This document shows, in pieces, positions 19,631-28,948 of a DNA stretch of 51,813 nucleotides. Numbering within the stretch: position 1 is the first letter of the stretch; the number at the start of each line of letters is the position of its first letter. The notes beneath the pieces were generated by a model that made no database searches, was not told the origin of the DNA, and saw nothing but the letters and a program-made list of their open reading frames with translations. The stretch covers positions 1 to 51,813 of the forward strand of contig NZ_JAGHRE010000019.1 in the NCBI RefSeq assembly GCF_017743935.1, read 5' to 3'. A program made the translations under genes and the position numbers. Source of the stretch: Tropicibacter sp. R16_0 (lineage in GTDB: Bacteria; Pseudomonadota; Alphaproteobacteria; Rhodobacterales; Rhodobacteraceae).

Positions 19631-20962
19631 TTATTCAGCTGGCGTGGCGTCGGCGTCAGCCTTGCCATAATGCGCGTTGAAGTCTTCTTCGATGGTTTCC
19701 GGCTGCGGCAGCGGCTTCTCGATCACGCCCAACAGGGGCAGGATGACCAGGAAGTAAGCGAACCAGTAAGCCGAACCGATCAGCGAGAAGGACGCATAGG
19801 GTTCTTCGGCGGGCATGGCACCCAGCCACATCAGGACAAAGAAGTCCACGATCAGCAGGTAGAACCACCACTTGAACATCGGGCGATACTGACCCGAACG
19901 CACGTTCGAGGTGTCCAGCCAAGGCGCCAGAGCCATTACGGCAATCGCACCAAACATCGCGATCACACCAAAGAACTTGGCGTCGATGATGCCACCGGTC
20001 ACAAAGCTGACAAGCTGCACCAGCCAAACGTCGGCGGTAAAGGCGCGCAGGATCGCGTAGAAAGGCAGGAAGTACCATTCCGGAACGATGTGTGCGGGCG
20101 TCACCAGAGCGTTTGCTTCGATGTAGTTGTCGGGGTGACCCAGGTAGTTCGGCATAAAGCCGACGATGGCCCAGAAGATCACCAGAACAACGGCCAGACC
20201 CAGGAAATCCTTGATCACGAAGTACGGCCAGAACGGCAGGGTGTCTTTCTTTACGTCTTCTTTCGAGGTGCGGCGCACTTCAACACCGGTCGGGTTGTTG
20301 TTGCCCGTGGTGTGGAAGGCCCAGATGTGCACGATCACCAACGCCGCAATCACGAACGGCAGCAGATAGTGCAACGAGAAGAAGCGGTTCAGGGTTGCGT
20401 TGTCCACGGCCGGACCACCCAGAAGCAGGGTCTGGATCGGCTCGCCGATGAACGGGATCGCGCCAAACAGGCCGGTGATCACGGTTGCGCCCCAGAACGA
20501 CATCTGACCCCAGGGCAGAACATAGCCCATGAAACCGGTGCCCATCATCAGGACAAAGATCAGCATGCCGATGATCCACGTGATTTCACGCGGAGCCTTG
20601 TACGAACCGTAGAACAGGCCACGGAACATGTGGATGTAGACCGCAACAAAGAACAGCGAAGCGCCGTTCATGTGCAGGTAACGGATCATGTAACCGCCGT
20701 TCACGTTGCGCATGATGTGCTCGACGCTGGCGAACGCCAGGTCAACGTGCGGGGTGTAGTGCATCACCAGAACGATACCGGTGACAATCTGCAGCGCCAG
20801 GCAGAACGCCAGGACGATGCCCCAGATCCACCACCAGTTCAGGTTCTTGGGGGTGGGGATCATGATGGTGTCGTAAATCAGGCCGACGATGGGCAGGCGG
20901 CTGTGCAGCCACTTTTCGCCATTGCTCTTCGGCTCGTAATGATCGTGCGGAATTCCGGACAT
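19631..20962 (-). CDS. petB: Cytochrome b of the bc1 complex
   Basis: A 443-residue membrane protein, the bacterial full-length form. It carries the quinol-site motif '[16 protein letters not shown]' (PEWY), haem-ligand histidines in '[18 protein letters not shown]', and '[20 protein letters not shown]'. It oxidises quinol and holds both b haems. It lies between the Rieske and cytochrome c1 genes with gaps of 12 and 15 bases, consistent with one transcript. Confidence 0.98.
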   Translation of the reverse strand: MSGIPHDHYEPKSNGEKWLHSRLPIVGLIYDTIMIPTPKNLNWWWIWGIVLAFCLALQIVTGIVLVMHYTPHVDLAFASVEHIMRNVNGGYMIRYLHMNGASLFFVAVYIHMFRGLFYGSYKAPREITWIIGMLIFVLMMGTGFMGYVLPWGQMSFWGATVITGLFGAIPFIGEPIQTLLLGGPAVDNATLNRFFSLHYLLPFVIAALVIVHIWAFHTTGNNNPTGVEVRRTSKEDVKKDTLPFWPYFVIKDFLGLAVVLVIFWAIVGFMPNYLGHPDNYIEANALVTPAHIVPEWYFLPFYAILRAFTADVWLVQLVSFVTGGIIDAKFFGVIAMFGAIAVMALAPWLDTSNVRSGQYRPMFKWWFYLLIVDFFVLMWLGAMPAEEPYASFSLIGSAYWFAYFLVILPLLGVIEKPLPQPETIEEDFNAHYGKADADATPAE

Positions 20963-20974
20963 GAAAGAGCCTCC

Positions 20975-21535
20975 TTAACCGAGCTTGATGGTGGTTGCGT
21001 CGACGAATTCGGCGATCGGAACCGGCAGGTTTTCGGGCGCGGGCCCCTTACGGATACGACCCGAGGTGTCATAGTGCGAGCCGTGGCAGGGGCAGAACCA
21101 GCCGTGGAACTCGCCTGCGCCATCACCCAGAGGCACACAGCCCAGGTGGGTACAAACACCCATCATCACCAGCCATTCGCCGGCTTCGTCCATCGCACGG
21201 TTTTCGTCCGATGCGTCCAGGCCGGGCTTGTTGGCGTTGCGGTCGTCCTTGTCGATCAGGTCGTCCAGGTTGACGGCACGCGCCTCGTCGATCTCTTCCT
21301 GCGTACGGCGGCGAATGAACACCGGCTTGCCCAGGAACTTAACACTGATCTGAGTGCCAACCTCGACACCGCTCACGTCCACGCGAATCGAGGACAGCGC
21401 CTGAACGTCCGCCGACGGGTTCATTTGGTTGACCAGAGGCCAAATGGCAGCCCCTGCGGTTACAGCACCTGCGCCAGCGGTGGCGTAGTAGAGGAAATCT
21501 CTGCGGGTGCCTTCGTGGTCTTCTGCGTGGGACAC
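20975..21535 (-). CDS. petA: Rieske iron-sulfur subunit of the bc1 complex
   Basis: I start it at a GTG ([20 protein letters not shown], 186 residues), because a GGAG site sits 8 bases upstream and the twin-arginine 'TRRDFLYY' then falls near the N-terminus, as expected for this Tat-inserted anchor. An ATG 14 codons earlier is less likely. The 2Fe-2S cluster ligands are in '[10 protein letters not shown]' and '[13 protein letters not shown]'. It is the first gene of petABC; its regulator genes petP-petR lie elsewhere (36597-37807). Confidence 0.97.
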   Translation of the reverse strand: MSHAEDHEGTRRDFLYYATAGAGAVTAGAAIWPLVNQMNPSADVQALSSIRVDVSGVEVGTQISVKFLGKPVFIRRRTQEEIDEARAVNLDDLIDKDDRNANKPGLDASDENRAMDEAGEWLVMMGVCTHLGCVPLGDGAGEFHGWFCPCHGSHYDTSGRIRKGPAPENLPVPIAEFVDATTIKLG

Positions 21536-21747
21536 GAGGTTTTCTCCGATTCCAGCGCCCGGCGAACGGGCAAACATGCATCAGCACCACACGAATGCGG
21601 TGACTTATCGCGGGTGTCTAGCGGCAGGAAATTGGTTCGTCCAGCGGTCATAGGCGCGCAGGAGTGAGTTATTCGCATTTCATGTCGCGGTGCGGACACA
21701 TAATTTCAAGCAGCAGCACCTGCGAAACTCCAATTTCCGTCCGATTC

Positions 21748-22359
21748 TCACCCTTCGGGCGGGCGAGTCGCTTCCAAACTGGGCCGCGATTCGAATTCAG
21801 CATACCATGCGGCCAAAGCATCATTTCCTTTGCGCCATCCGCGCGCGTCGTGGCGGAAATCCACATATCCCAGGGCACAAGCCACCGCGATTTGACCCAT
21901 GTCCAAAGGCCCCGCCAGATGCGCCATCCAGCGTTGGTTCAACGCCGCACAGGCCCGTTCGATCTTGGACCATTGCGCATCCGCCCAGCTGTCCCATTGC
22001 ATTCCTTCAGGACGAAGCCGACCTTCGTAGGTAATTAGCAGGGCTGCATCCAATATCCCGTCCGCCAGGGCCTCCAGCGTCAACGTGTCCCACCGGGCAT
22101 TGCCGTCAGGATAGAGGCCACACTGCGCCCGTGCGTCCAAAAATGCGCAGATCACACGGCTGTCGAACAAGGTGGGGCCATCCGGGCGCTCGAGCGCGGG
22201 CACTTTGGTCAGGGGATTCTTGCCCATCAGGGGATCAGCCGGGTCCAGGGGCGTACCGCTGGCGCCGATCAGCTCGACATCATCCAGCTGGTCGGTTTCA
22301 TGCAAAAGAACCATGACCTTGCGCACATAGGGCGACGTTGGGCTGTAGTAGAGTTTCAT
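21748..22359 (-). CDS. Glutathione S-transferase family protein
   Basis: A 203-residue protein starting MKLYYSPTSPYVRKVMVLLH, with a GGAG site 8 bases upstream; eight extra codons upstream are unlikely. The N-terminal thioredoxin-like domain has the SPTSPYVRK loop and 'NPLTKVPALERPDG' with the cis-proline and 'LFDSRVICAFLDA' that bind glutathione. The all-helical C-terminal domain follows. The substrate is unknown. It stands alone between petA and a divergent hydrolase gene. Confidence 0.88.
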   Translation of the reverse strand: MKLYYSPTSPYVRKVMVLLHETDQLDDVELIGASGTPLDPADPLMGKNPLTKVPALERPDGPTLFDSRVICAFLDARAQCGLYPDGNARWDTLTLEALADGILDAALLITYEGRLRPEGMQWDSWADAQWSKIERACAALNQRWMAHLAGPLDMGQIAVACALGYVDFRHDARGWRKGNDALAAWYAEFESRPSLEATRPPEG

Positions 22360-22531
22360 GGCAACTGCTCCGTGTTCGACCAAAATGACTTGGGCAAATG
22401 TGTAGCAATCAAAGTCGCCGTTTCAAATTCTTTTGGGCGAACTCCTCTGTAGAAAGGCATTCGCGTCAAAGAGTGCGCTCAGTTTCGGGTTTTGCCCCAA
22501 CGTTGTGTTTGTGCAGCTAGCAATCCGCCAC

Positions 22532-22545
22532 TTAGGCTCGCCTAA
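22532..22545. promoter_or_regulatory. Dyad TTAGGC-TC-GCCTAA upstream of the hydrolase gene
   Basis: A 6-bp perfect inverted repeat with a two-base centre lies 31 bases before the hydrolase start, next to a TAAATA that could be a -10 element. It could be a small operator. Confidence 0.3.
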
Positions 22546-22575
22546 ATAGTCCCAGTCGATCATGAAGGTGCTCTC

Positions 22576-23475
22576 TTGCAACAGACGTCCGCTCTAGAAC
22601 GAAGTACCTGCGAGGTCAGCAGTGTTACCCTAAGCTTTGTCGAGCGACACGCAGAACTGCGAGAGCAGGGACCAACGTTGCTACTTGCACATGCCACCGG
22701 ATTTCATGCACGGATATGGGATCAGGTCATCAGACATCTGCCCGCGGTGCATTCCATCTGCATTGATCTGCATGGTCACGGGCAATCCACCGGGGGGCCG
22801 TTTTCCAGCTGGTCAGAACTGGGCAATGAGATTTCAGATTTCATTCAAACTCTCGGTCTCACCAACCTGATTTGCATAGGGCATTCTCTGGGCGGTCACG
22901 CTTTGACTCAGGCAACAATCAAAAACCCAAAAGCCGTGCGCGCGCTGCTTCTTGTGGATCCAGTCATCATGAGCCCTGAGATCTATGCCCTGGCCGATAC
23001 CCTGTCACCCAAGGGCGCACAGCATCCCGCAGCACAACGGAAACGCAATTTCACCTCGGTCCAAGAGATGGTCGACCGTTTCCGCGATCGATCGCCGTAT
23101 TCCTTGTTCACACCTCAGGCCTTGCAGGACTATTGCGAACATGGGCTGCTGCCGACAGAGGGCGGGCTGACCCTCGCCTGTCCGCCCGAAGTCGAGGCCA
23201 GTTCATACATGTTGCCGATGACCGGCGCGTTCATCCTGGATCATCTGGATCAGATCACGTGTCCGGTGACCGTGCTGCGCGGCCATACGATGGATATGAA
23301 ATCATTCGGCGACTTCACTCGCTCCCCCACTTGGCCAGGCTTGGCTGACGCTTTGCCGAACGGAACGGATGTTCACCGCCCGGACCTGTCTCATTTCATG
23401 CCCATGCAGGACCCTGCCTTTGTGGCTGACCATGTCGCACGCGTCGCTCAGTTGACACAGGTTCAACCTGCCTAA
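22576..23475 (+). CDS. Alpha/beta hydrolase
   Basis: A 299-residue enzyme with the alpha/beta hydrolase fold. The oxyanion region is 'LLLAHATGFHARIWDQV', the nucleophile Ser lies in 'CIGHSLGGHALTQ', and the histidine is probably in 'PDLSHFMPMQDP'. The substrate cannot be predicted. The first codon in this frame is TTG with no clear ribosome binding site, so the true start is uncertain and may lie further in. It converges on the paiB gene with stop codons overlapping (CTAA). Confidence 0.85.
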   Translation: MQQTSALERSTCEVSSVTLSFVERHAELREQGPTLLLAHATGFHARIWDQVIRHLPAVHSICIDLHGHGQSTGGPFSSWSELGNEISDFIQTLGLTNLICIGHSLGGHALTQATIKNPKAVRALLLVDPVIMSPEIYALADTLSPKGAQHPAAQRKRNFTSVQEMVDRFRDRSPYSLFTPQALQDYCEHGLLPTEGGLTLACPPEVEASSYMLPMTGAFILDHLDQITCPVTVLRGHTMDMKSFGDFTRSPTWPGLADALPNGTDVHRPDLSHFMPMQDPAFVADHVARVAQLTQVQPA

Positions 23476-24089
23476 TCCACGTTCCGCATCCACTGCGCCA
23501 GAACCTCGGCCTCTGATCCCACGCGAGACGCCTCAATGCCGTCGGCCGCACCCAACCGTGCGTCGGCAGTCTTGTTCTGGTTCAGCTTCCACGTGCCTTG
23601 AACATCCTCGATCATCAAACGACACGGCACGATCTGGCGCATCATGCGACCTAAAGCCTCCGGGTCCATCTTGTCGGAAGTCCAAGCTGGTTTTGGCGCA
23701 AGGCGCCCCTCGAACACCGCCGACTGACGATCCAGCAAGTCCCGCAGCTCTTCCTGAGGTCGCAGTTCAAGCCGTCCGATCAGGTGCACCGCAACGTAAT
23801 TCCAAGTCGGCACCTGATCCGGCACCCCGTACCAATCTGGCGAGACGTAGGCATCTGGCCCGCTGACCGCGAGGCGGGTTTGCAGCGGCTGCTTGAGCGC
23901 CCTGACAATTGGATTCGACCGCACAAGGTGCAGATCGGCCCAAGCCCCGTCATCCGACAGAACAAACGGCACATGCGACAGCAATGGCGCGCCATCTACC
24001 GAAACCGCAAGAACGCCGAATCCCCGCTCGCGTGCGAATTGCAGGTTGATGTCATGGCTCTCGGTTCGAAAAACAGGATTTGGATGCAT
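23472..24089 (-). CDS. PaiB-like FMN-binding protein
   Basis: A 205-residue protein starting MHPNPVFRTESHDINLQFAR, with an AAGGGA site upstream; the longer frame would read through the divergent riboswitch. It fits the PaiB family ('FMN-binding negative transcriptional regulator'), which has the pyridoxamine-phosphate-oxidase split-barrel fold: 'RERGFGVLAVSVDGAPLLSH' and 'TWNYVAVHLIGRLELRP' are typical. The regulatory name comes from Bacillus and is not proven here. It is divergent from an FMN-riboswitch-controlled ribH2, with 66 bases between its start and the riboswitch. Confidence 0.85.
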   Translation of the reverse strand: MHPNPVFRTESHDINLQFARERGFGVLAVSVDGAPLLSHVPFVLSDDGAWADLHLVRSNPIVRALKQPLQTRLAVSGPDAYVSPDWYGVPDQVPTWNYVAVHLIGRLELRPQEELRDLLDRQSAVFEGRLAPKPAWTSDKMDPEALGRMMRQIVPCRLMIEDVQGTWKLNQNKTADARLGAADGIEASRVGSEAEVLAQWMRNVD

Positions 24090-24155
24090 CACTTTTCCCT
24101 TCGCCTTGCAGAATCGGTCTTGCAGATTGCGTCCCTCGTTGGCAAGGTCGGCGTC

Positions 24156-24296
24156 GTTCTCAGGGCGGGGCGAAATTCCCCACCGGCGGTATGCGGGCAT
24201 CATGACCCGTAAGCCCGCGAGCGGCCCTTCTCCAAGGGTGTCAGCAGATCTGGTGAGATGCCAGAGCCGACGGTCATAGTCCGGATGAAAGAGAAC
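24156..24296 (+). promoter_or_regulatory. FMN riboswitch (RFN element) controlling ribH2
   Basis: The closing helix GTTCTC (24156) / GAGAAC (24291) brackets the conserved core: CAGGGCGGGGCGAAATTCCC, CACCGGCGGTA, AGCCCGCGAGCGG, GTCAGCAGATCTGGTGAGAT and 'AGAGCCGACGGTCATAGTCC'. It is 73 bases upstream of the ribH2 start. A further hairpin (24302-24327) lies between aptamer and gene but has no U tract, so control of translation is more likely than intrinsic termination. Confidence 0.95.
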
Positions 24297-24369
24297 GTGC
24301 AGGACGGGGATAGGCCCGGCCCTGTCCGTGATCGCCTTGGGTGACGTGTCAGAACCAAAGGAGATTACG

Positions 24370-24810
24370 ATGACACACACCCGCTATGCCTTTATCAAGG
24401 CGCAATGGCATGCCGATATCGTCGACCGCGCGCTCGACGGATTTCAGGAATTGATCCCAGCCGACCAGATCGACGTCTTCGACGTCCCCGGCGCGTTTGA
24501 AATGCCCCTGCTGGCGCAAGAACTGGCCAAGACCGGACAATACGCCGCCGTCGCCTGCGCGGCCTTTGTGGTCGATGGTGGCATCTATCGCCACGACTTT
24601 GTCGCCCAGGCCGTGGTCGACGGGCTGATGCGCGCAGGTATGGACACCGGTGTTCCGGTGCTGTCCGTTTCGCTGACGCCGCACCAGTATCAGGAAACCG
24701 ATCACCACAACGCGATCTACCGCGCGCATTTCGTGGAAAAGGGCCGCGAGGCTGCAAAAGCCGCGCTGATGATCGGCCAGACCCGCGCAAAACTGGCAAA
24801 CGCGGCCTGA
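24370..24810 (+). CDS. ribH: Lumazine synthase, type II (RibH2-like)
   Basis: A 146-residue enzyme that makes 6,7-dimethyl-8-ribityllumazine, the penultimate step of riboflavin synthesis. The start MTHTRYAFIKAQWHADIVDR has an AAAGGAGA site upstream. 'DVFDVPGAFEMPLLAQELA' carries the substrate-binding 'PGAFE' loop, and 'HDFVAQAVVDGLMRAG' follows. The 'FIKAQWHADIV' N-terminus resembles the type II enzymes known from Brucella rather than the icosahedral type I. It is a single-gene unit downstream of an FMN riboswitch. Confidence 0.92.
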   Translation: MTHTRYAFIKAQWHADIVDRALDGFQELIPADQIDVFDVPGAFEMPLLAQELAKTGQYAAVACAAFVVDGGIYRHDFVAQAVVDGLMRAGMDTGVPVLSVSLTPHQYQETDHHNAIYRAHFVEKGREAAKAALMIGQTRAKLANAA

Positions 24811-24818
24811 CCCTTCAC

Positions 24819-24877
24819 CCTTTTGAAAATACTCCGGGGGAGTCGCGCAAGCGACGGGGGCAGCGCCCCCTCCCCCG
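24819..24877. repeat. REP-like element folding as a three-way junction
   Basis: CGGGGGA (24835-24841) pairs with TCCCCCG (24871-24877). Inside, GTCGC-GCAA-GCGAC (24842-24855) and GGGGGC-AGC-GCCCCC (24856-24870) form two perfect hairpins with no unpaired junction bases. It is preceded by CCCTTTTGAAAATACTC. From memory similar sequences recur between genes in Rhodobacteraceae, suggesting a dispersed repeat; there is one copy here. It may also terminate ribH2. Confidence 0.65.
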
Positions 24878-24950
24878 ATCCGGACAAAGCAAATCCTCTT
24901 GAGGCCTAAAGCCCAGCCCGCTAAGCACGGGTCGCAAAGGAGCACGCCCC

Positions 24951-26051
24951 ATGTCGATGAACAGCTTTGGACACCTCTTCCGCGTCACCACTTGGGGTGA
25001 AAGCCACGGACCCGCCCTGGGCGCCACGGTCGACGGCTGCCCTCCGGGCGTGCAAATTGACGAGGCGATGATCCAGCACTGGCTGGACAAGCGCAAACCG
25101 GGCCAGAACAAGTTCACAACACAGCGCCGCGAACCCGATCAGGTAAAAATCCTGTCCGGCGTGTTCGAAGGGCAAACCACCGGCACGCCCGTCCAGCTGA
25201 TGATCGAAAACACCGATCAGCGCAGCAAGGACTACGGCGACATCATGGACAAGTTTCGCCCCGGTCACGCCGACATCACCTATTGGCAGAAATACGGCAT
25301 CCGCGACTATCGCGGTGGCGGGCGCAGCTCGGCGCGTGAAACCGCGTCGCGTGTGGCCGCTGGCGGCTTGGCGCGCGAGGCGATCAAACAGATCGCGCCG
25401 AACGTGCAGATCACGGGCTACATGACCCAGATCGGTCCGCACAAGATTGACCGTGCAAACTTTGACTGGTCGCAGATTGAGCAGAACCCGTTCTGGACCC
25501 CTGACGCGACAGCCGCCGATGACTGGGCCGAATACCTTGACGGCTTGCGCAAATCCGGCAACTCGGTTGGCGCCGTGATCGAGGTGGTCGCCCGCGGCGT
25601 CCCCGCAGGCCTTGGCGCGCCCATTTATGGTAAGCTGGACACCGACCTAGCCGCTGCGATGATGTCGATCAACGCGGTCAAAGGCGTCGAGATCGGCGAA
25701 GGCATGGCCGCTGCCGAACTGACGGGCGAGGCCAACGCAGACGAGATCTTCATGGGTCAGAACGGCCCGCAATACAGCTCAAACCACGCGGGCGGCATTC
25801 TGGGCGGCATATCGACCGGGCAGGACATTGTGGTCCGCTTTGCGGTGAAGCCCACAAGCTCGATCCTGACCACCCGCAAGACCATCACCAAATCCGGTGA
25901 AGAGACCGAGATCATCACCAAGGGCCGCCACGACCCCTGCGTCGGCATTCGCGCCGTACCGGTGGGCGAGGCGATGATGGCCTGTGTGATCCTGGATCAC
26001 CTATTGCTGCACCGCGGCCAGATCGGAGAGAACCGTGGCCCCATCGGCTGA
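24951..26051 (+). CDS. aroC: Chorismate synthase
   Basis: A 366-residue enzyme, the last step of the shikimate pathway, which needs reduced FMN. '[20 protein letters not shown]', '[19 protein letters not shown]' and '[20 protein letters not shown]' are the classic signatures. Its position next to FMN-controlled ribH2 may be incidental. The HD gene begins inside its last codons (17-base overlap), so aroC, the HD gene and the AEC gene appear to be one operon. Confidence 0.98.
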   Translation: MSMNSFGHLFRVTTWGESHGPALGATVDGCPPGVQIDEAMIQHWLDKRKPGQNKFTTQRREPDQVKILSGVFEGQTTGTPVQLMIENTDQRSKDYGDIMDKFRPGHADITYWQKYGIRDYRGGGRSSARETASRVAAGGLAREAIKQIAPNVQITGYMTQIGPHKIDRANFDWSQIEQNPFWTPDATAADDWAEYLDGLRKSGNSVGAVIEVVARGVPAGLGAPIYGKLDTDLAAAMMSINAVKGVEIGEGMAAAELTGEANADEIFMGQNGPQYSSNHAGGILGGISTGQDIVVRFAVKPTSSILTTRKTITKSGEETEIITKGRHDPCVGIRAVPVGEAMMACVILDHLLLHRGQIGENRGPIG

Positions 26052-26694
26052 GCTGCGCGAACAGCTGCGCGCCATTGTCGCCGAGCGGATGAGCCGTGAC
26101 AGCGCCCATGATCTGGCCCACCTCGACCGGGTGTGGCTGAACGTGCAAAAGATCGCGCCAGCCGAGGCTGACCAGACCGTTCTTCTTGGCGCGGCCTACC
26201 TACATGACCTAGTGAACCTCCCTAAGGATTCCCCCGACCGTTCCAAAGCCTCTCGCATGGCGGCTGCCGAGGCCGGACCGATCCTGAGCCACCTTGGGCT
26301 TTCCGAGAGCGAAGTCAAAGCAGCCCAACACGCTATCGAAGCGCATAGCTTCTCGGCGGGCATCCCGCCTGAAACCATCGAGGCACAGGTTCTGCGCGAT
26401 GCCGACAGGCTGGACGCGCTTGGCGCAATTGGTGTGGCCCGCACCTTTGCTGTGGCGGGGGCGTTGGGGCAGGAATTGTATCACCCCACCGATCCCTTTG
26501 CCGTGGCACGCGATCTGAACGACATCCGCTTTTCTGTCGATCATTGGCGGGTCAAGCTATTGTCCCTGCCCAAGGGCATGATCACCGACAACGGGCGCGA
26601 GCTGGCACAATCCCGCGCGGCGCTGATGATCCGGTTCCTCGATGACTTTGCCGAAGAGATTGGCACGACAGTGCCCGAGGCCTGGACAACGTGA
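26035..26694 (+). CDS. HD-domain phosphohydrolase family protein
   Basis: A 219-residue protein with a GTG start (GGAGAGAACC just upstream). The metal-binding signature is present: His29 in '[11 protein letters not shown]', the HD pair in '[10 protein letters not shown]' (His57-Asp58), and '[19 protein letters not shown]', which resembles the YedJ-like HD branch. Such proteins hydrolyse phosphate esters or nucleotides; the substrate is unknown. It overlaps aroC by 17 bases and the AEC transporter by four. Confidence 0.85.
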   Translation: MAPSAELREQLRAIVAERMSRDSAHDLAHLDRVWLNVQKIAPAEADQTVLLGAAYLHDLVNLPKDSPDRSKASRMAAAEAGPILSHLGLSESEVKAAQHAIEAHSFSAGIPPETIEAQVLRDADRLDALGAIGVARTFAVAGALGQELYHPTDPFAVARDLNDIRFSVDHWRVKLLSLPKGMITDNGRELAQSRAALMIRFLDDFAEEIGTTVPEAWTT

Positions 26695-27635
26695 GCACCG
26701 ACATCCTTGCCATCACCTTTCCGATCTACGCCGCCATCGCAATTGGCTATGTGGTCGTGAAACTGGGATGGTTCGGACAATCGGACATGCGCACCCTTGG
26801 CAAATATGTCATGGACATTGCCCTGCCTGCGCTTTTGTTCAACGCCATGGCCAGCCGCGACTTTGCCGAGGTGTTTCACCCCGGCTATATGTTGGTGTTT
26901 GCCTTGGGCGGCCTGGCGACAATCACCGTGAGTTATCTTTGGTTTACCGCCACAAGTACCGAGCCATCACGCCGTGCCGTGGCCGTCATGGGGACCACCT
27001 GTCCAAATTCAGGCTTCATCGGCTACCCAGTCATGCTGCTGACTTTTCCCGATCTGGCAGGCGTCATCCTGGCGCTGAACATGCTGGTCGAGAACATCCT
27101 GCTGATCCCGATCTGCCTGATCCTGATGGATCTGGCCCGAGGCGGTGAACAGGTCTCCATCTCGAAACGCGTGGCTGGCATCCTGTGGGGTGTCCTCAAG
27201 CGCCCGATGGTGATTGGCCTTTTGCTGGGGCTGGCCGTGTCGGTGGTGCGCGTCCCAATCCCCGGACCGGTCGCGCAGCTGTTCCAGATGCTCGCGGCGT
27301 CTGCCTCGGCGCTGTCGCTGGTTGTCATCGGCGGATCGCTGGCGGGGTTGTCTTTGCGTGGCAATCACTGGAAAGCGGCCCAGGTGGCACTCGGCAAGCT
27401 GATCCTGCATCCCGGCTTGGTGGCGTTGGCAACCGTCGCCGTCACTGCGATGGGGCTGTCACTATCAACCGAGCTGACCGCAGCCGTGATCTTGTCCGCT
27501 GCGATGCCCATGTTTGGAATCTACTCGGTCTTGGCGCAGGAAAGCGGGCACGAAGGCATGGCCTCGATCGCCATGCTGATTGCAACCGCCTTTGGGTTTG
27601 TCACGTTGTCGGTTTTGCTGGGTGCCCTGACTTAA
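26691..27635 (+). CDS. AEC family transporter
   Basis: A 314-residue membrane protein with about ten helices, starting at GTG ([20 protein letters not shown]). The 'LGKYVMDIALPALLFNAMAS' region and 'TCPNSGFIGYPVMLLTFPDL' are typical of auxin-efflux-carrier-type permeases, a family that includes the malonate carrier MdcF. It is coupled to the HD gene and converges on the CaiB-like/matB pair, sharing a TTAA stop region. A malonate role is suggested only by that neighbourhood. Confidence 0.85.
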   Translation: MSTDILAITFPIYAAIAIGYVVVKLGWFGQSDMRTLGKYVMDIALPALLFNAMASRDFAEVFHPGYMLVFALGGLATITVSYLWFTATSTEPSRRAVAVMGTTCPNSGFIGYPVMLLTFPDLAGVILALNMLVENILLIPICLILMDLARGGEQVSISKRVAGILWGVLKRPMVIGLLLGLAVSVVRVPIPGPVAQLFQMLAASASALSLVVIGGSLAGLSLRGNHWKAAQVALGKLILHPGLVALATVAVTAMGLSLSTELTAAVILSAAMPMFGIYSVLAQESGHEGMASIAMLIATAFGFVTLSVLLGALT

Positions 27636-28948
27636 TCCCAAGACGCGGGCGACGACCCCAACTCAGCCGATGGACGATCCCACCGCATCGGCGCACCGGC
27701 GACTTCGATCCCCGGCTTCAATCGCTTGGCCGGTCCCCAAGGTGAATTTTCGATCCAGTCATCCAAATCTGCAGGCGAAGATCCCGTTACTTCAGGCCCG
27801 GAAACAGGCTCTAAGTTGACCAAAACCTTTGCCGTGCGTGCCAAAGACAACCTCGCGCGGTGTATGCCATCGCCCCGCACCGCACTTGTCAGAGCCGATA
27901 TCACAGCCGCCGCCATGAAGTAGCCGGTGGCGTGATCCAGCGCCTGAACTGGCAGGGGATGCGGTTTGTCTGAACCCGACCAGCTCCTACCCGCATCGGC
28001 AATGCCGCAACTCATCTGCACCAGCGAGTCGAACCCGCGGCGCCCGGACCACGGCCCGGTCCAGCCATAGGCATCAAGGCAAACCTCGATCAGATTTTTC
28101 GGGCGATCCGGACCGATCATTGCGTCAAGCGCACCAGGTCTGTAGCCATGCACCAGCACATCCGCCTGTGCCAACAATTCCTGAAAAACTGCCTTATCAG
28201 AGCCTGTTTTCAAATCCAGATGGCAGCACCGCTTGCCAAGCGTCACATCTGGCACAACACCGGGTTCACCCCAACTCGCCGGGTCCACGCGCAGGACATC
28301 GGCCCCAAAGCCCGCCAGCGTCCGCGTGGCAACCGGGCCTGCCAACACACGCGTTAGATCAAGCACGCGCAACCCCTCCAAAGGACGATCCGCCGTTGCC
28401 TGCCACTCGCGAACCTGCCCATGATGGTGTTCCCAATTCACCAGCGGCTCGGACGCTACGGCCAAACCTTGCGGGTGCACCTGCCACGCCGCGCGGCTGC
28501 GCATGGCAGCGGCGGCACCACCAGCTTCGACAATTGCGTCCTCTAACGCGTTTGCGTCCCATCCAGACACCGCCTGCGCAACCACATCCCGATCGGCCAT
28601 GCACTCCAGCACGGACAAGGCCGCCGCGCGATGATGCGGTGCGTTGGTGTGCAGTTTGATCCAACCATCGCGGGTCTGGTAATCGCCGGCGATCGCGTCC
28701 CAGGACGGCGGCACCTCCCACCCTTGCGGATGGATCGACCAAGTGAACCAAAGCGAGGCCAACCGACGGTCGACCTGCACGTCAGGTTTTGGGCCAAGGT
28801 TCAAAGCCTCGACCAAATCCGCAACAGCGCCACCAACAGCACCCATCGACTGACAGGCCAGTTCGGTCACGGCAAAGCGGGATTTCCAGGCGCCCTCTCC
28901 GACCACTCGGGCTGGCGACGTTCCAAAGGCCTTGGCAATCTCATCCAT
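27632..28948 (-). CDS. CaiB/BaiF-type CoA-transferase homologue with permuted domain order
   Basis: A 438-residue protein starting MDEIAKAFGTSPARVVGEGA. The motif that normally opens a CaiB protein, 'LEGLRVLDLTRVLAGPVATR', appears only at residue 190, followed by 'LAGFGADVLRVDP', 'GYRPGALDAM' and 'RRGFDSLVQMSCG' with a candidate catalytic Asp307. Residues 85-165 ('IAGDYQTRDGWIKLH' ... 'RAAWQVHPQG') instead resemble the small domain that normally comes later. A helix-strand segment seems to occur twice (about 27-66 and 336-373). It overlaps matB by eight bases. Family membership is fairly sure, activity not. Confidence 0.8.
   Translation of the reverse strand: MDEIAKAFGTSPARVVGEGAWKSRFAVTELACQSMGAVGGAVADLVEALNLGPKPDVQVDRRLASLWFTWSIHPQGWEVPPSWDAIAGDYQTRDGWIKLHTNAPHHRAAALSVLECMADRDVVAQAVSGWDANALEDAIVEAGGAAAAMRSRAAWQVHPQGLAVASEPLVNWEHHHGQVREWQATADRPLEGLRVLDLTRVLAGPVATRTLAGFGADVLRVDPASWGEPGVVPDVTLGKRCCHLDLKTGSDKAVFQELLAQADVLVHGYRPGALDAMIGPDRPKNLIEVCLDAYGWTGPWSGRRGFDSLVQMSCGIADAGRSWSGSDKPHPLPVQALDHATGYFMAAAVISALTSAVRGDGIHRARLSLARTAKVLVNLEPVSGPEVTGSSPADLDDWIENSPWGPAKRLKPGIEVAGAPMRWDRPSAELGSSPASWD

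Noticed and set aside
21536-21747. Promoter for petABC
   Set aside because: The gap must contain one, but I could not find a -35/-10 pair with good spacing that stands out from chance.
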